The notes under the pieces are model-generated. The model ran no database searches. It saw only the letters and a list, made by a program, of their open reading frames with translations, and was not told the DNA's origin. A DNA stretch of 64,000 nucleotides from CALDTK01 sp965215215 (GTDB lineage: Bacteria; Bacteroidota; Bacteroidia; Chitinophagales; Saprospiraceae): positions 372,001 to 436,000 of the forward strand of contig OZ244043.1 of the NCBI GenBank assembly GCA_965215215.1. The letters are read 5' to 3'. A program made the translations under genes and the position numbers. Numbering within the stretch: position 1 is the stretch's first letter; every line of letters begins with the position of its first letter. This document shows positions 1 to 8,809 of the stretch, one piece after another.

Positions 1-1884
1 TCGGTGCACCAGATCGTGTACGACCCCAGTAACTTCACCCCGGACGACATGCTCGACGCCGGGCGCATCGACGCCATCGACGAGCAGATTGCCGCGGGCG
101 ACGTATGTGCCGCACTCACCACCTACGGGGCTCGATTCGTGGCTCGCGTCTGCTGCGAGGCCCCCGTCGTAAGCACGGTGAACACGGTGGACGCCGGTTG
201 CGACCGGCCCTCCGGATCGGTGAACGTGAAGGTGGTGGGGGACCCCGCCGACTACAGCTACCGGTGGCTGCCCGAGCGGGGTACGCCGCAGAGCGATGCG
301 GGTAACGCCAGGAAAGACCTGCCGGCGGGTACCTACACGATTCGCGTTACGCGCCCCGGTGCGGCGGATTGTGCAACGGAGGCAACGGCCACGGTTGGCG
401 TGAGCGAGGTAGTGGCCGGGCGCCCGACCGTCGTTTTCGCCGACTGTGGCGTGAGCAACGGGCAGGTCGACTTCCCGAACGCCGCGGAGGGCGTGCGCTT
501 TACTTGGCCAGACGGCCTCAGCGCAGCCAAGCGGGCGGATCTGGCCGCGGGTACCTACATCGTAACGGCTAGCCAAACGGACGCGAGCTGCAACGAGGAG
601 ATCGCGGTGAGCGTGGGAGCGCGGGCCGACTTCGGCCTGTCGGCTGAGGTGTTGCGGCTTCCCGCCTGTGGCGCGGCCGACGGAGCGGTCCGCATCGAGG
701 CGAGTCGCAGGGGTAACTACACGTACGACTGGGGCACGGGCGCCGAACGGGAGAACCTCGCCGCGGGAGCCTACAACGTCCTCGTCACCGATCGCGAATC
801 GGGTTGCAGCGAAACGCTCGGCTTCGTGTTGACGGACGGGGCCAGCGCGACCGCGACCATTTCGATGGCGGATACCACCGCGTTGAGCTGCTACGGTGCC
901 CAGGATGGAGCGCCGAAGTTCGAGCCGGACTACGCTGCGGGCTTCGCCTACCCCCCCACGATCTCCTTCGAGAACAGTCGCGGGGAGGTGGTAAAGCACG
1001 GCGAGCTCGGTGCCGGCGAGTACTGCTTGTTGATTCGTGACGCCAACGGTTGTTTGGCCGGAACGCGCTGCTTTACGGTCGTCGAGCCGCGGGAGCTGAG
1101 CGTCGATGCGCAAATCTCCGGGGTGGATTGCGAGCGGGCCGGCGGATCGATTTCCCTCTCGCTGAGCGGCGGTAGCGCGCCCTTCAAGTACGACTGGCAA
1201 GACCTGCCCGCCGCCAACGACCCGCGCGATCGTACGGAGCTGGCGGTCGGTCAGTACGAGGTGAAAGTGACCGACGCAGCGGGTTGCGTGTCGCAGGTCC
1301 AGCTGCTCGAAGTCGGTAGCGACTGCGATCAGGGAGGCAACCGCCTCCCCGTAGCGATCGACGACGAGACGGCCACAACGCACGAGGCGGTTACCACGAT
1401 CGACGTGATCGCGAACGATACGATCAACGGCTTACTCGAAGACTTGAGCTGGGTTACCCAACCCGAGCACGGGTCGGTAAGCCTAGAGAACGACGGCGTG
1501 TTCCGCTACGTGCCGACGCGTGATTTCTGCGGAGATTTCGACAGCTTCAGCTACGCGATCACCAACGAGTCGGGTGCCGACACGGCGACCGTCCGCATCG
1601 AGGTAGCCTGCGACAAGTTGGTCATCTTCTCCGGTTTCTCTCCGAACGGCGACAACGTGAACGATCAGTTTACCATCGTCGGCATCGAGAGCTTCCCGCG
1701 CAACAAGGTGATCGTTTTCAATCGCTGGGGAAACCAAGTCTACGAACGCGATGGCTACGCCAACGACGCCGAGGCCTTCCAGGGCCGTTGGAAAGGTAAA
1801 ACGCTTCCGGAGGGATCCTACTACTACGTAATCACCGACGGTGCCGGCGAGACCTACTCCGGTTACCTCCAGCTCGCCCGCTAA
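1..1884 (+). CDS. SprB-like repeat adhesin, type IX secreted (type B sorting domain), 5'-truncated
   Basis: The frame is open from the first base, so the gene starts outside the window; about 627 codons are visible. It holds about five tandem Ig-like SprB-type repeats of 65-75 residues, each ending in a pattern like LAAGTYxVxVTDxxxGC (roughly residues 60-440). A cadherin-like 'IANDT' module follows (about 450-540), then a C-terminal gliding motility-associated domain with SPNGDNVND, VIFNRWGNQVY and GSYYYVI motifs (about 540-626). Known role of the family: cell-surface adhesins or filaments exported by the type IX system and anchored through the C-terminal domain. The porP/sprF gene 91 bp downstream is the usual partner of SprB-like proteins. 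Ligand unknown. Product class is confident; the 5' end and total size are not visible. Confidence 0.9.
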   Translation, partial: SVHQIVYDPSNFTPDDMLDAGRIDAIDEQIAAGDVCAALTTYGARFVARVCCEAPVVSTVNTVDAGCDRPSGSVNVKVVGDPADYSYRWLPERGTPQSDAGNARKDLPAGTYTIRVTRPGAADCATEATATVGVSEVVAGRPTVVFADCGVSNGQVDFPNAAEGVRFTWPDGLSAAKRADLAAGTYIVTASQTDASCNEEIAVSVGARADFGLSAEVLRLPACGAADGAVRIEASRRGNYTYDWGTGAERENLAAGAYNVLVTDRESGCSETLGFVLTDGASATATISMADTTALSCYGAQDGAPKFEPDYAAGFAYPPTISFENSRGEVVKHGELGAGEYCLLIRDANGCLAGTRCFTVVEPRELSVDAQISGVDCERAGGSISLSLSGGSAPFKYDWQDLPAANDPRDRTELAVGQYEVKVTDAAGCVSQVQLLEVGSDCDQGGNRLPVAIDDETATTHEAVTTIDVIANDTINGLLEDLSWVTQPEHGSVSLENDGVFRYVPTRDFCGDFDSFSYAITNESGADTATVRIEVACDKLVIFSGFSPNGDNVNDQFTIVGIESFPRNKVIVFNRWGNQVYERDGYANDAEAFQGRWKGKTLPEGSYYYVITDGAGETYSGYLQLAR

Positions 1885-1906
1885 TCGCCCACTCGCACCG
1901 AACGCA

Positions 1907-1940
1907 GGGCGCTTCTTCCCCGAAAGGTGTAGAAGCGCCC
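1907..1940 (+). terminator. hairpin between the adhesin gene and porP
   Basis: Perfect 10-bp inverted repeat: GGGCGCTTCT at 1907-1916 and AGAAGCGCCC at 1931-1940, loop 14 nt. A T-run (TTTTT) follows only after about 10 nt, so this may be a partial terminator or an mRNA processing/stability hairpin rather than a full stop. It sits between two genes expected to be co-expressed. Confidence 0.45.
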
Positions 1941-1975
1941 GCTTGGACCAGTTTTTGGCTTGTACAACCCAGGAT

Positions 1976-3052
1976 ATGCGATTACCTCACGACACAACCA
2001 AGTTCGTACGCGCTCTACTCGTGGCGATGTTTGGCGTCGGGTTGGGCAGCGCTGCGCTCGCGCAGCAGGATCCGATGTTTACGAAGTACATGTTCAACGC
2101 GCTCGCCTTCAATCCTGCCTACGCGGGATCGAAGAACTACCTGAGCACCACGGCGATCTTACGCGATCAGTGGCTCAGTTGGGGCAAGGGCAACAGCTCC
2201 GTTAATGCCGGCGCACCGCTCACCTACGCGGCGAGCGTACACTCCCCCGCGTGGGAGCGGGTCGGACTCGGCGGTTACATTACGCAGGATCGACTCGGTT
2301 CTTCGGTGTTCAGTGAGGTCAAACTCGCCTACGCCTACCGCATGGCCCTCAGCGCGGATCTAACCCTCTCGCTCGGCTTGCAGGGTGGGGTAACGTACTT
2401 CAACCACGACTACTCCGGACTCAACTTCAAGGATCCACAGGTTATGGATCCCAGCTTTCGCGAAAACCGAGGGGCGATGGTACTCCCGAACGCCGGCGCG
2501 GGACTCTATCTCTACTCCGAGAAGCTGTACGCAGGACTCAGCGTACCCCGGTTATTCGAAACCGAGCTTCGGGACGTCGAGGAGCTGCCGCAGGAGACCG
2601 CCTCGGCCCTTACCGGCGCTCGCAACTACCGGCACCTCTACCTCGCGGCCGGAGCGGCCATTCCGGTGGGTTCGCGTGACCTCGTATTTAAGCCGAGCTT
2701 ACTGGTGAAGGGGGTCGGCTTGCTCGACGGGTTTAGCACGAGCCGTCAGGACGTGGCGACCGTGCGCACTCCGACCCAATTCGACGTCGATCTGAGCCTG
2801 CTGATACGCCAGGTACTTTGGGTGGGCGGCTCATTTCGCTCCACGTTCGACTACGTGTTCCAGTCCAACAGCTCTCACGATAGCGCGGATCTCTGGGCCG
2901 CATTTTACCTCGACAACGGGTTGCGGCTCGGGCTGGCCTACGACTACAGTCTTACCCGCCTGCAGTCGTACGGCAGCGGCAGCGTGGAGGTGATGATCGG
3001 CTACGACCTGAACTACTCCGTGAAGCGGTTTACGACGCCCCGGTACTTTTAG
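1976..3052 (+). CDS. PorP/SprF family type IX secretion outer-membrane protein
   Basis: 358 residues. The start at 1976 was chosen because it gives a clean signal peptide ending in SAALAQ and the family's mature N-terminus (QDPMFTKYMFNALAFNPAYAG), although the frame stays open about 135 bp further upstream. The rest is a beta-barrel-like alternation with many aromatic residues and a C-terminal aromatic strand. PorP/SprF proteins sit in the outer membrane and are needed for export or attachment of SprB-like adhesins and type B cargo. Its place 91 bp after a SprB-like gene suggests it serves that adhesin (inference). A second paralogue lies at 10202-11197 beside gldK. Confidence 0.93.
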   Translation: MRLPHDTTKFVRALLVAMFGVGLGSAALAQQDPMFTKYMFNALAFNPAYAGSKNYLSTTAILRDQWLSWGKGNSSVNAGAPLTYAASVHSPAWERVGLGGYITQDRLGSSVFSEVKLAYAYRMALSADLTLSLGLQGGVTYFNHDYSGLNFKDPQVMDPSFRENRGAMVLPNAGAGLYLYSEKLYAGLSVPRLFETELRDVEELPQETASALTGARNYRHLYLAAGAAIPVGSRDLVFKPSLLVKGVGLLDGFSTSRQDVATVRTPTQFDVDLSLLIRQVLWVGGSFRSTFDYVFQSNSSHDSADLWAAFYLDNGLRLGLAYDYSLTRLQSYGSGSVEVMIGYDLNYSVKRFTTPRYF

Positions 3053-3098
3053 GAGTCCGGGATACTACGCGACCGGTAGCGCACTACACAAACACAAG

Positions 3099-3132
3099 AA
3101 GCCCCCGACACCGCGGTGCGATGCGGGGGCTT
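3099..3132. terminator. bidirectional hairpin terminator
   Basis: AAGCCCCC at 3099-3106 pairs with GGGGGCTT at 3125-3132, with an inner CACCGCGGTG palindrome. It lies between the end of porP (plus) and the 3' end of tRNA-Lys (minus). The minus-strand exit is the more T-rich, so it probably ends the tRNA transcript as well as porP. Confidence 0.65.
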
Positions 3133-3140
3133 GCGCTGCG

Positions 3141-3214
3141 TGACCCGGGTGGGTCTCGAACCCACGACCCTCTGATTAAAAGTCAGATGCTCTAACCAAC
3201 TGAGCTACCAGGTC
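3141..3214 (-). tRNA. tRNA-Lys (anticodon UUU)
   Basis: The minus strand folds as a full cloverleaf. Acceptor stem GACCTGG/CCGGGTC (one G-U pair), D arm GCTC...GAGC, anticodon stem TCTGA/TCAGA with loop CTTTTAA (anticodon TTT), T arm GTGGG-TTCGAAC-CCAC, discriminator base A. No CCA is encoded. A good promoter lies just upstream at 3231-3261. Confidence 0.97.
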
Positions 3215-3230
3215 GACCTCTTAGCGGCCG

Positions 3231-3261
3231 CGAAGATAGGCTTTCTGAATCTTCATCCAAA
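3231..3261 (-). promoter_or_regulatory. promoter of tRNA-Lys
   Basis: On the minus strand: TTTG, 19-nt spacer, TATCTTCG, then 16 nt to the tRNA 5' end. This fits the known Bacteroidota housekeeping promoter (-33 TTTG, -7 TAnnTTTG) with C for T at one position of the -7 box. Confidence 0.7.
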
Positions 3262-3345
3262 CGGGAATGGCGCTCCCTCCGGAATATCTACGACACTCGG
3301 ACCGCGCCATCCCGGAAGGTACCGAAACCTGTTCCGCACGATGAG

Positions 3346-5184
3346 CTACCGGTAGCCAGCGGCCTGTAGATCGAAGAGCTCAGCGTATTTGCCCCCGAGC
3401 TCCAGGAGCTCGGGGTGCGTACCGAGCTCGAGCACGCGTCCGTCTTTCAGGACTAAAATTCGGTCTGCCATACGCACCGTCGAGAACCGGTGGGAGATGA
3501 GCACGGCGGTCTTGTTTTGCAGCAGCGCGCTAAAACGCTCGAAGACCTCGTGCTCGGCGCGCGCATCGAGGGCGCTGGTCGGCTCGTCGAGGATGAGCAG
3601 CTCGGCTTCTTTCATGTACGCGCGACCGAGGGCGATCTTTTGCCACTGGCCACCGCTGAGGTCTACCCCACCCTGGAAGCGTTTGCCGAGTACTTGCTCG
3701 TACTTATGCGGTAGGTTATCGATGACGGTGCTCGCCAGACTCTTGGTAGCCGCATCGCGGACCCGATCGGACTCTTCGAGGTAGTTGACCTCCCCGACGC
3801 CGATGTTATCTCCCGCGGAGAACTGGAAGCGGATGTAGTCCTGGAATATGACGCCGATCGCGCGGCGCAGCTCACCGAGATCGTACTCCTGCAGGTTGTG
3901 GCCATCCAGTAAGATACGCCCTTCCGTAGGCTCGTAGAGCCGGGCGAGCAGTTTGACGAGGGTGGTTTTGCCGGCCCCGTTCTCGCCGACCAACGCCAGC
4001 TTCTCGCCCGAGCGAAGGTGGAAGCTGAGGTGGCGCAACGCGTACTGCTCCGACCCGGGATAGCTAAATCCGACGTCCTCGAACACGAATCCATCCCGAA
4101 CAGGATGAGGGAACGGACGACCCGCCTCCGAGCCGCGGATGGTCGGTTGGATGTCGAAGAAATCGAACAGATCCTTGAGGTACAGAGAGCTTTCGGCGAT
4201 GCTCGAGAAGCGGTAAACCAGGCCCTGCATCAGGCTCAAGAGGCGTTGGAAGCTGCCGCCGAGAAAGGTGAGCGTACCGATGGTAATGATGCCGACGGCC
4301 GTTTGCCAGAGGATGAAAAGGTAGGCACCGTAGTAGGCCAGCGTTCCGACGGCGCTGTAGAGTCCGCCGATCGCGGCACGCTTGACCGCCAGTCGTTTGT
4401 TGGCCGCGTAGTATTCGTCACTGAGCTTCTTGAAACGGCCGGCCAAAAAATCGCTGAGTCCGAAGATCTTAACCTCCTTAGCCGTTTCGTCGCTCGCTCC
4501 AATGAAGCGGAGGTAGTCGAGCTCGCGACGTTGCGGCGTCCAGGATTGGGTGAGGGAGTAACTGTTGCGGCTGAACTGGCTCTCGTTGAGGAATGCGGGG
4601 ACGACACTAATGGCCAGGATGACGATTAGCCAGGGACTGAAGTAGACGATGCCACCGGCGAGAAAGAGGAGCGTGAGTACGTCCTGCATCTGCGTGAGGA
4701 CTTGCCCCATGAGTACGGTACGGGAGGTCGTTTGGCGGCGGGCTCGCTCGAGCTTGTCGTAGAACTCCGAATCTTCGAACTGATAGAGGTCCAGCTCGGC
4801 GGCCTTGTGTATGAGCCGGACGGACGTCGCGTTGGCGAACAAATCCCCGAGCAGATTTTCGCCGAGCGTCATCGCGCGGTTGATGCCTTCGCTGAGCAAT
4901 CCGAGCCCCAACTCCACGGCGACGAGGCCCCAGAGCGGGTACAAGATGGGATCGCCGATCGAGCTCGGAGCTACACCCTCGGTGAGTCGCACGATCTCGT
5001 CGATGATCAACTTACCGACGTACAGCATCGCCAGCGGCAGGCCCGCCTTGACGAGGCGAAGGAGCCCGTTGGCGACGGTGAGGCTCGGAGCTACCCCGTA
5101 GATCATACGGAAGAAAGGCTTCAGGTAGACGAGCGCGCCAAACTGTTCTTTAAAGCTCGGTTTCTCTAAGTTTATCGTTGACAC
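3346..5184 (-). CDS. ABC exporter, fused permease and ATPase
   Basis: 612 residues: an N-terminal transmembrane domain with six hydrophobic segments (about residues 25-330), then a nucleotide-binding domain with Walker A GENGAGKTT (near 400), signature LSGGQ (near 509), Walker B LLILDEP (near 530) and a switch His (LISHRFST). It works as a dimer in the inner membrane; the substrate cannot be told from sequence. The start is GTG, with a TGA three codons upstream in frame, so no earlier start exists. It follows gldN on the same strand, but a strong terminator (5236-5269) separates the two, so it is probably its own unit. Confidence 0.9.
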   Translation of the reverse strand: MSTINLEKPSFKEQFGALVYLKPFFRMIYGVAPSLTVANGLLRLVKAGLPLAMLYVGKLIIDEIVRLTEGVAPSSIGDPILYPLWGLVAVELGLGLLSEGINRAMTLGENLLGDLFANATSVRLIHKAAELDLYQFEDSEFYDKLERARRQTTSRTVLMGQVLTQMQDVLTLLFLAGGIVYFSPWLIVILAISVVPAFLNESQFSRNSYSLTQSWTPQRRELDYLRFIGASDETAKEVKIFGLSDFLAGRFKKLSDEYYAANKRLAVKRAAIGGLYSAVGTLAYYGAYLFILWQTAVGIITIGTLTFLGGSFQRLLSLMQGLVYRFSSIAESSLYLKDLFDFFDIQPTIRGSEAGRPFPHPVRDGFVFEDVGFSYPGSEQYALRHLSFHLRSGEKLALVGENGAGKTTLVKLLARLYEPTEGRILLDGHNLQEYDLGELRRAIGVIFQDYIRFQFSAGDNIGVGEVNYLEESDRVRDAATKSLASTVIDNLPHKYEQVLGKRFQGGVDLSGGQWQKIALGRAYMKEAELLILDEPTSALDARAEHEVFERFSALLQNKTAVLISHRFSTVRMADRILVLKDGRVLELGTHPELLELGGKYAELFDLQAAGYR

Positions 5185-5235
5185 GTTCGATCAACGCGTG
5201 GCCTAAGGATTTGACTGGAATAGGTACAGACGCAA

Positions 5236-5269
5236 AAAGCGGCGCCCCCCTTTCAGGAAGCGCCGCTTT
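5236..5269 (-). terminator. intrinsic terminator after gldN
   Basis: AAAGCGGCGC (5236-5245) pairs with GCGCCGCTTT (5260-5269). Read on the minus strand the stem ends in TTTTT, so it should terminate the gld operon before the ABC exporter gene. Confidence 0.85.
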
Positions 5270-5298
5270 CGATAGCTACGGTCAGTTTTAGCGTAAGC

Positions 5299-6168
5299 TT
5301 AGTACGACCAGAGGTCTTGCTCGAAGTTAAAGATCTCCTGCTTGATCTTTTCTCCCTCGAGGAGCAGATCGACGCCGGTGAGGTACTCCTGTAGTCGACG
5401 GTCTTGCACGTTACTCTGCTTCCAGATGTAGGAGCTGAAGTAGCGGGTCTCGAGCAGGTCTTCCCAGGTGGTCGGACTTGCATCGTTGTTGACGTTGAAG
5501 ACGCGTTCCCGTGAGAGCAACTGCCGCGCATTCGGGTAGTACACCCAGAACATCGGATCCTCGTAGAGGAAGTCACCGGTATCCTGATCGAATATGTCAC
5601 GGAGGGGGGCGATGCCGAGGATACGGACCTGCATAGTCGAGCTTTCCTCGTCGAAAAACCAAATCTCCTTAACGCGGTAACGCTTGATGTCCTCGTAGTT
5701 GAGGTCGTTGCTCACCACCTGGATCGTTTCCTCGTAAGTATCGGGATCGAACGCGGTGATCGTATCCGTCGAAGTCGTCTTCGCGGCTACCTCTTCGGGC
5801 GTGAGTGGATAGGAGAACTTATCGTCTTCCGTGCTGTACACGGTGAGATCACCGTCTATAGCCGCCTCGAGCAAGATTTGGGCGAAGGGCCGATCCGGGA
5901 AGGCGAACATCTGGTTCATCTTTTCGCGGGTATCGATCACGCGCCAGATGCGCTTCTCCCAGAAGATATCCGCCTCGCGAACGGCATCGTAGGGGAGGAC
6001 GGGCTTCTCCTGGATAAGGTCCTTGGCGACGATATCGTCGAGCGGCTTATCGGCGGGTGGGGCGCTTGATTCGGTTAAGACCGTCTCCGGGATCTGCGCG
6101 GAGGTAACCGCGCCGAAGCCAAAGAGAGCGAGACCGAAGAGTACCGAGGTGATGGGACGAGGGTTCAT
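5299..6168 (-). CDS. gldN: gliding motility / type IX secretion protein GldN
   Basis: 289 residues with a signal peptide ending near VTSAQ (about residue 25). Family features seen: the conserved block around DREADIFWEKRIWRVIDTREK-like residues, the phrase ADIFWEKRIWR, and the closing DLLLEGEKIKQEIFNFEQDLW region. GldN is periplasmic and forms, with the lipoprotein GldK, rings under the outer membrane that belong to the type IX translocon. It is the last gene of gldKLMN, 51 bp after gldM, and is followed by a strong terminator. Length and order match the family. Confidence 0.95.
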   Translation of the reverse strand: MNPRPITSVLFGLALFGFGAVTSAQIPETVLTESSAPPADKPLDDIVAKDLIQEKPVLPYDAVREADIFWEKRIWRVIDTREKMNQMFAFPDRPFAQILLEAAIDGDLTVYSTEDDKFSYPLTPEEVAAKTTSTDTITAFDPDTYEETIQVVSNDLNYEDIKRYRVKEIWFFDEESSTMQVRILGIAPLRDIFDQDTGDFLYEDPMFWVYYPNARQLLSRERVFNVNNDASPTTWEDLLETRYFSSYIWKQSNVQDRRLQEYLTGVDLLLEGEKIKQEIFNFEQDLWSY

Positions 6169-6181
6169 ACGAAGACGTTGA

Positions 6182-6200
6182 GCTACTGAACGCAGTGAGC
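6182..6200 (-). repeat. small hairpin in the gldM-gldN gap
   Basis: GCTACTG (6182-6188) and CAGTGAGC (6193-6200) form a 7-bp stem with one bulged G and a 4-nt loop, inside the 51-bp spacer. No T-run follows. Possible mRNA processing or stability element; weak by itself. Confidence 0.35.
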
Positions 6201-6219
6201 GAGGGTCGTATTGAGCGGC

Positions 6220-7845
6220 CTAGCGGATTTGGAAAACGAGTGAGTTAACCGTACGTCCGGCATTATCTCCCGGGCAGCGCGCCTTTACGTTCTGGAAGTA
6301 GTAGGTGTCGCCCGGGGTTGCGGCACGGATCTGACGCTGGGCGTCGGCGTTGAAGCCACCTCCGGGGTTGGAGACCGTAATCGGGTCTTGACGCTTAGGC
6401 ACGCGTACGAGATTGAACCCTTGAATCTTGCAACGGGCCTCGAAATCGAAGTTGTCGAGGTGAGCTACGACACCCTTCTGGGCTTTAAACTCACCGTTAC
6501 CCATGGTTTCGGAATCGTTGTTACCGAGGCGAGCGACCGGATCGGGGATTCGCTTGACGCGAAAGTCGAAGGAACCGAGCTGCTTACCGCCGGCGGTGAC
6601 GACGACTTTGGCCTCGCCCGGCTTAGTGCCCTGCACTACGTACTTGCTTCCGCTACCCTTGATCGAGGCGGGACCGGTTGTCGTTACCCGAACTTGGTTC
6701 GAGCTAACACCGGAGGCGGATACGGTCACGGGGTTGTCTACACCGAGGTAAAATACATTCATCTTATCGGCAGACACGGCGACGGAGCGTGAGCCCACTT
6801 CGTAGGTGAACTTGGACTCGCCCGTGGCGGTCTTACCGGTAAGCGGGTTCTTAACCGCTACGGTGAGGGGAACGGTCTTCTGACCCGAACCGCTGGCTGG
6901 GATCGTGAGGTTAGCCGTACCGTCGGGATTGATCTTGAGCGCTTTACCGTTGGCGGTAATATTCACGTTCTCCGGCTGGAGCGAGGAGGAGTAGGTACCG
7001 ACCGAGACCTTCGCGGTGATGCTTTCCCCACCTACGACGTAGCTCTTGTCGGCGTTGACAACGGGGAAGAACTGATCGAAAGTGATCGTCTTACCGCCGG
7101 CGAGGGTAGCCATGGAGTTGACCATGTTCGCCTCCGAGGATTTGAGATCGGCTTGCATTTGCGAAAGGAGCGGTAGCACGGCGGCTACCGGCATCTGGCG
7201 GAACTTGTACTCCGACCAGCTTTTCGATTCGCTGTTTTGCCACTCCGTATCGTCCACGTTGAACGGCATTTCGTTGGCGACGCTCTGTACTGACTGCTCG
7301 ATTTGGGCCTCGTTGAGACCGAAGGTTTCGGCATTCTCGGTGACGAGCTTGGTGTACGCCGCGACGAGGGCGGCCCGGGTATCGAGGATCCGCTGCTTGA
7401 GTTCGTTGCCGGTATCTCCTTCGACGAGTAGACGCGTGGTTACGTCCTTGTTCTTCTTGCCGCGGATGTACTTGAGTTCACCGTCGTGATCCTCCTTGAA
7501 GTCGCCAGCGTCTACCGTACCGTTGCCGTCACCGGATACGTCGATGAGTTCGTTGCGGATGCCGTCGACGTAGGAGTTGAAATCTTTGGAGAGTTGACGA
7601 ACCTCCGCAATAGCGGGTTCGATAGGCCGGAAGTCGGCCTTCGACTCGTCGGCGAGTAGCTTGGAGAGACTGGCTTCGGTTTGATCGAGTTGGCCGTTGA
7701 CGACCTTCATGGTCGTGGTGTTACCGTCGTCGAGGGCGAAAAATGCGTTCATCACCTCCGCGGAGACGTTGAGCGCGAGCATGGCCGTGAGCACCAGGTA
7801 CATGAGGTTAATCATGAGGGCGCGCGGCTCCTTAGGAATAGACAT
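6220..7845 (-). CDS. gldM: gliding motility / type IX secretion motor protein GldM
   Basis: 541 residues. One N-terminal transmembrane helix (INLMYLVLTAMLALNVSAEV) follows a short cytoplasmic tail; the rest is periplasmic, with an alpha-helical first domain and later beta domains. Arg8 lies where the functionally important Arg9 of Flavobacterium johnsoniae GldM sits (knowledge-based comparison). With GldL it forms the proton-driven motor (two GldM helices inside a GldL ring) that powers gliding and secretion and reaches across the periplasm toward GldK/GldN. It is 100 bp after gldL and 51 bp before gldN. ATG at 7845 gives the expected N-terminus. Confidence 0.97.
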   Translation of the reverse strand: MSIPKEPRALMINLMYLVLTAMLALNVSAEVMNAFFALDDGNTTTMKVVNGQLDQTEASLSKLLADESKADFRPIEPAIAEVRQLSKDFNSYVDGIRNELIDVSGDGNGTVDAGDFKEDHDGELKYIRGKKNKDVTTRLLVEGDTGNELKQRILDTRAALVAAYTKLVTENAETFGLNEAQIEQSVQSVANEMPFNVDDTEWQNSESKSWSEYKFRQMPVAAVLPLLSQMQADLKSSEANMVNSMATLAGGKTITFDQFFPVVNADKSYVVGGESITAKVSVGTYSSSLQPENVNITANGKALKINPDGTANLTIPASGSGQKTVPLTVAVKNPLTGKTATGESKFTYEVGSRSVAVSADKMNVFYLGVDNPVTVSASGVSSNQVRVTTTGPASIKGSGSKYVVQGTKPGEAKVVVTAGGKQLGSFDFRVKRIPDPVARLGNNDSETMGNGEFKAQKGVVAHLDNFDFEARCKIQGFNLVRVPKRQDPITVSNPGGGFNADAQRQIRAATPGDTYYFQNVKARCPGDNAGRTVNSLVFQIR

Positions 7846-7879
7846 CTAGATCGCTAGGTTATGGGAGCTTGTAGGAGGT

Positions 7880-7922
7880 GGCCGGCGCGTGGGCTCCCCG
7901 GAGAGGAGTCGGCGCGCCGGCC
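7880..7922 (-). repeat. GC-rich hairpin in the gldL-gldM gap
   Basis: GGCCGGCGCG (7880-7889) and CGCGCCGGCC (7913-7922) pair perfectly over 10 bp; an inner CTCC/GGAG stem may add to it. No T-run follows on either strand, so this looks like an mRNA stability or processing hairpin more than a terminator. Confidence 0.6.
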
Positions 7923-7945
7923 TATCTAATGGTGTGCCGCGAGGC

Positions 7946-8548
7946 TTAGGCTTTGGCTGGGGCCGCGGGAGAGGTTCCCATCGCGGTGAGCATGTTACCG
8001 TATACGCGGTTCAGCGAACCGAGGTTCTGGTTGAGGGCCGCCATCTGGTCCTTGTACTGCTTGGTGTCCTCGAGCGAGTCACCGAGGGAAGCCATAGCTT
8101 CGTTAAGTTTGCCGTAGAAGTTGTTCATCGAGGCGATCTGATCGGAGGTCGACGAGAAGTCGGCATCCTGCAGGGCCTTGAGTGAACTCAGCGACTTCGA
8201 CATCACCTGAAGTTCGCCGAGCATACCGCCGAGTTGCTGCTCGACGATCTCGCCGTTGAGCGCCTGAACCGGAGCCCCTGCGCCAGCGCTAGCTGCGAGT
8301 GGTGCGACGTTGCTGTTGTAGTCGTCCAGACCCGGGTAGAGCTTCTCCCAGTAGTAATCTTTTTCTGGCCCGAGGAAACCGAGCATAAGGAACAGGCCGG
8401 CTTCGGTGAGCAGGCCGACGGTCAGCATCTCACTAGCGTAGGGCCAGGATTGAATCTTGAAGAGTGCACCCACGAGGACGACGGCTGCACCGACTCCGAT
8501 AATTAGGTTCTTGACGTACTTGAATCCTTTCGACTTGATGAAGCTCAT
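7946..8548 (-). CDS. gldL: gliding motility / type IX secretion motor protein GldL
   Basis: 200 residues. Two transmembrane helices near the N-terminus (about 14-35 and 41-58) are followed by a cytoplasmic, partly coiled-coil tail. ATG at 8548 was chosen over the longer open frame because it gives MSFIKSKGFKYVKN and puts the intramembrane Glu of LLTEAG at position 49, the same number as the essential Glu49 in F. johnsoniae GldL. GldL forms a pentamer around two GldM helices and converts proton flow into rotation. The 261-bp gap upstream to gldK carries an alternative-pairing element (8630-8671). Confidence 0.96.
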   Translation of the reverse strand: MSFIKSKGFKYVKNLIIGVGAAVVLVGALFKIQSWPYASEMLTVGLLTEAGLFLMLGFLGPEKDYYWEKLYPGLDDYNSNVAPLAASAGAGAPVQALNGEIVEQQLGGMLGELQVMSKSLSSLKALQDADFSSTSDQIASMNNFYGKLNEAMASLGDSLEDTKQYKDQMAALNQNLGSLNRVYGNMLTAMGTSPAAPAKA

Positions 8549-8629
8549 TAGAAGTGTGTTTTTTTTCGAGCGTTTGAGAAGGTGGGGCGGCTGGGCATAG
8601 AGCTTCCGTCCCCCGGTCGGCACAGTCAT

Positions 8630-8671
8630 GCCGTTCAGGTTATGTGTGGGTCACCGTTCAGTTTGAACGGC
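8630..8671 (-). promoter_or_regulatory. alternative-pairing element in the gldK-gldL gap
   Basis: Read as minus-strand RNA: GCCGTTCA (8671-8664), then TGAACGG (8660-8654) after 3 nt, then TGAACGGC (8637-8630). The first segment can pair with either later one, giving two mutually exclusive stems of 7 and 8 bp about 80-120 nt before the gldL start. Seen directly; a regulatory role is inference. Confidence 0.45.
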
Positions 8672-8809
8672 GGAGGTGCTTCTCGATCCAGAAGCGGTAT
8701 AACGGGTGAGAGCGGGGGGTGTAGGCAATGCCCAACGGTAGCTTAATAGCAAATCGTGTACCCGAAATAGGGTGTTAGGCGACGAAAAGCCAAAAGTTTT
8801 GCCGAAAGG

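Noticed and set aside
3346..5184. ABC exporter as part of the gld operon
   Set aside because: A strong terminator with a T-run lies between gldN and this gene.
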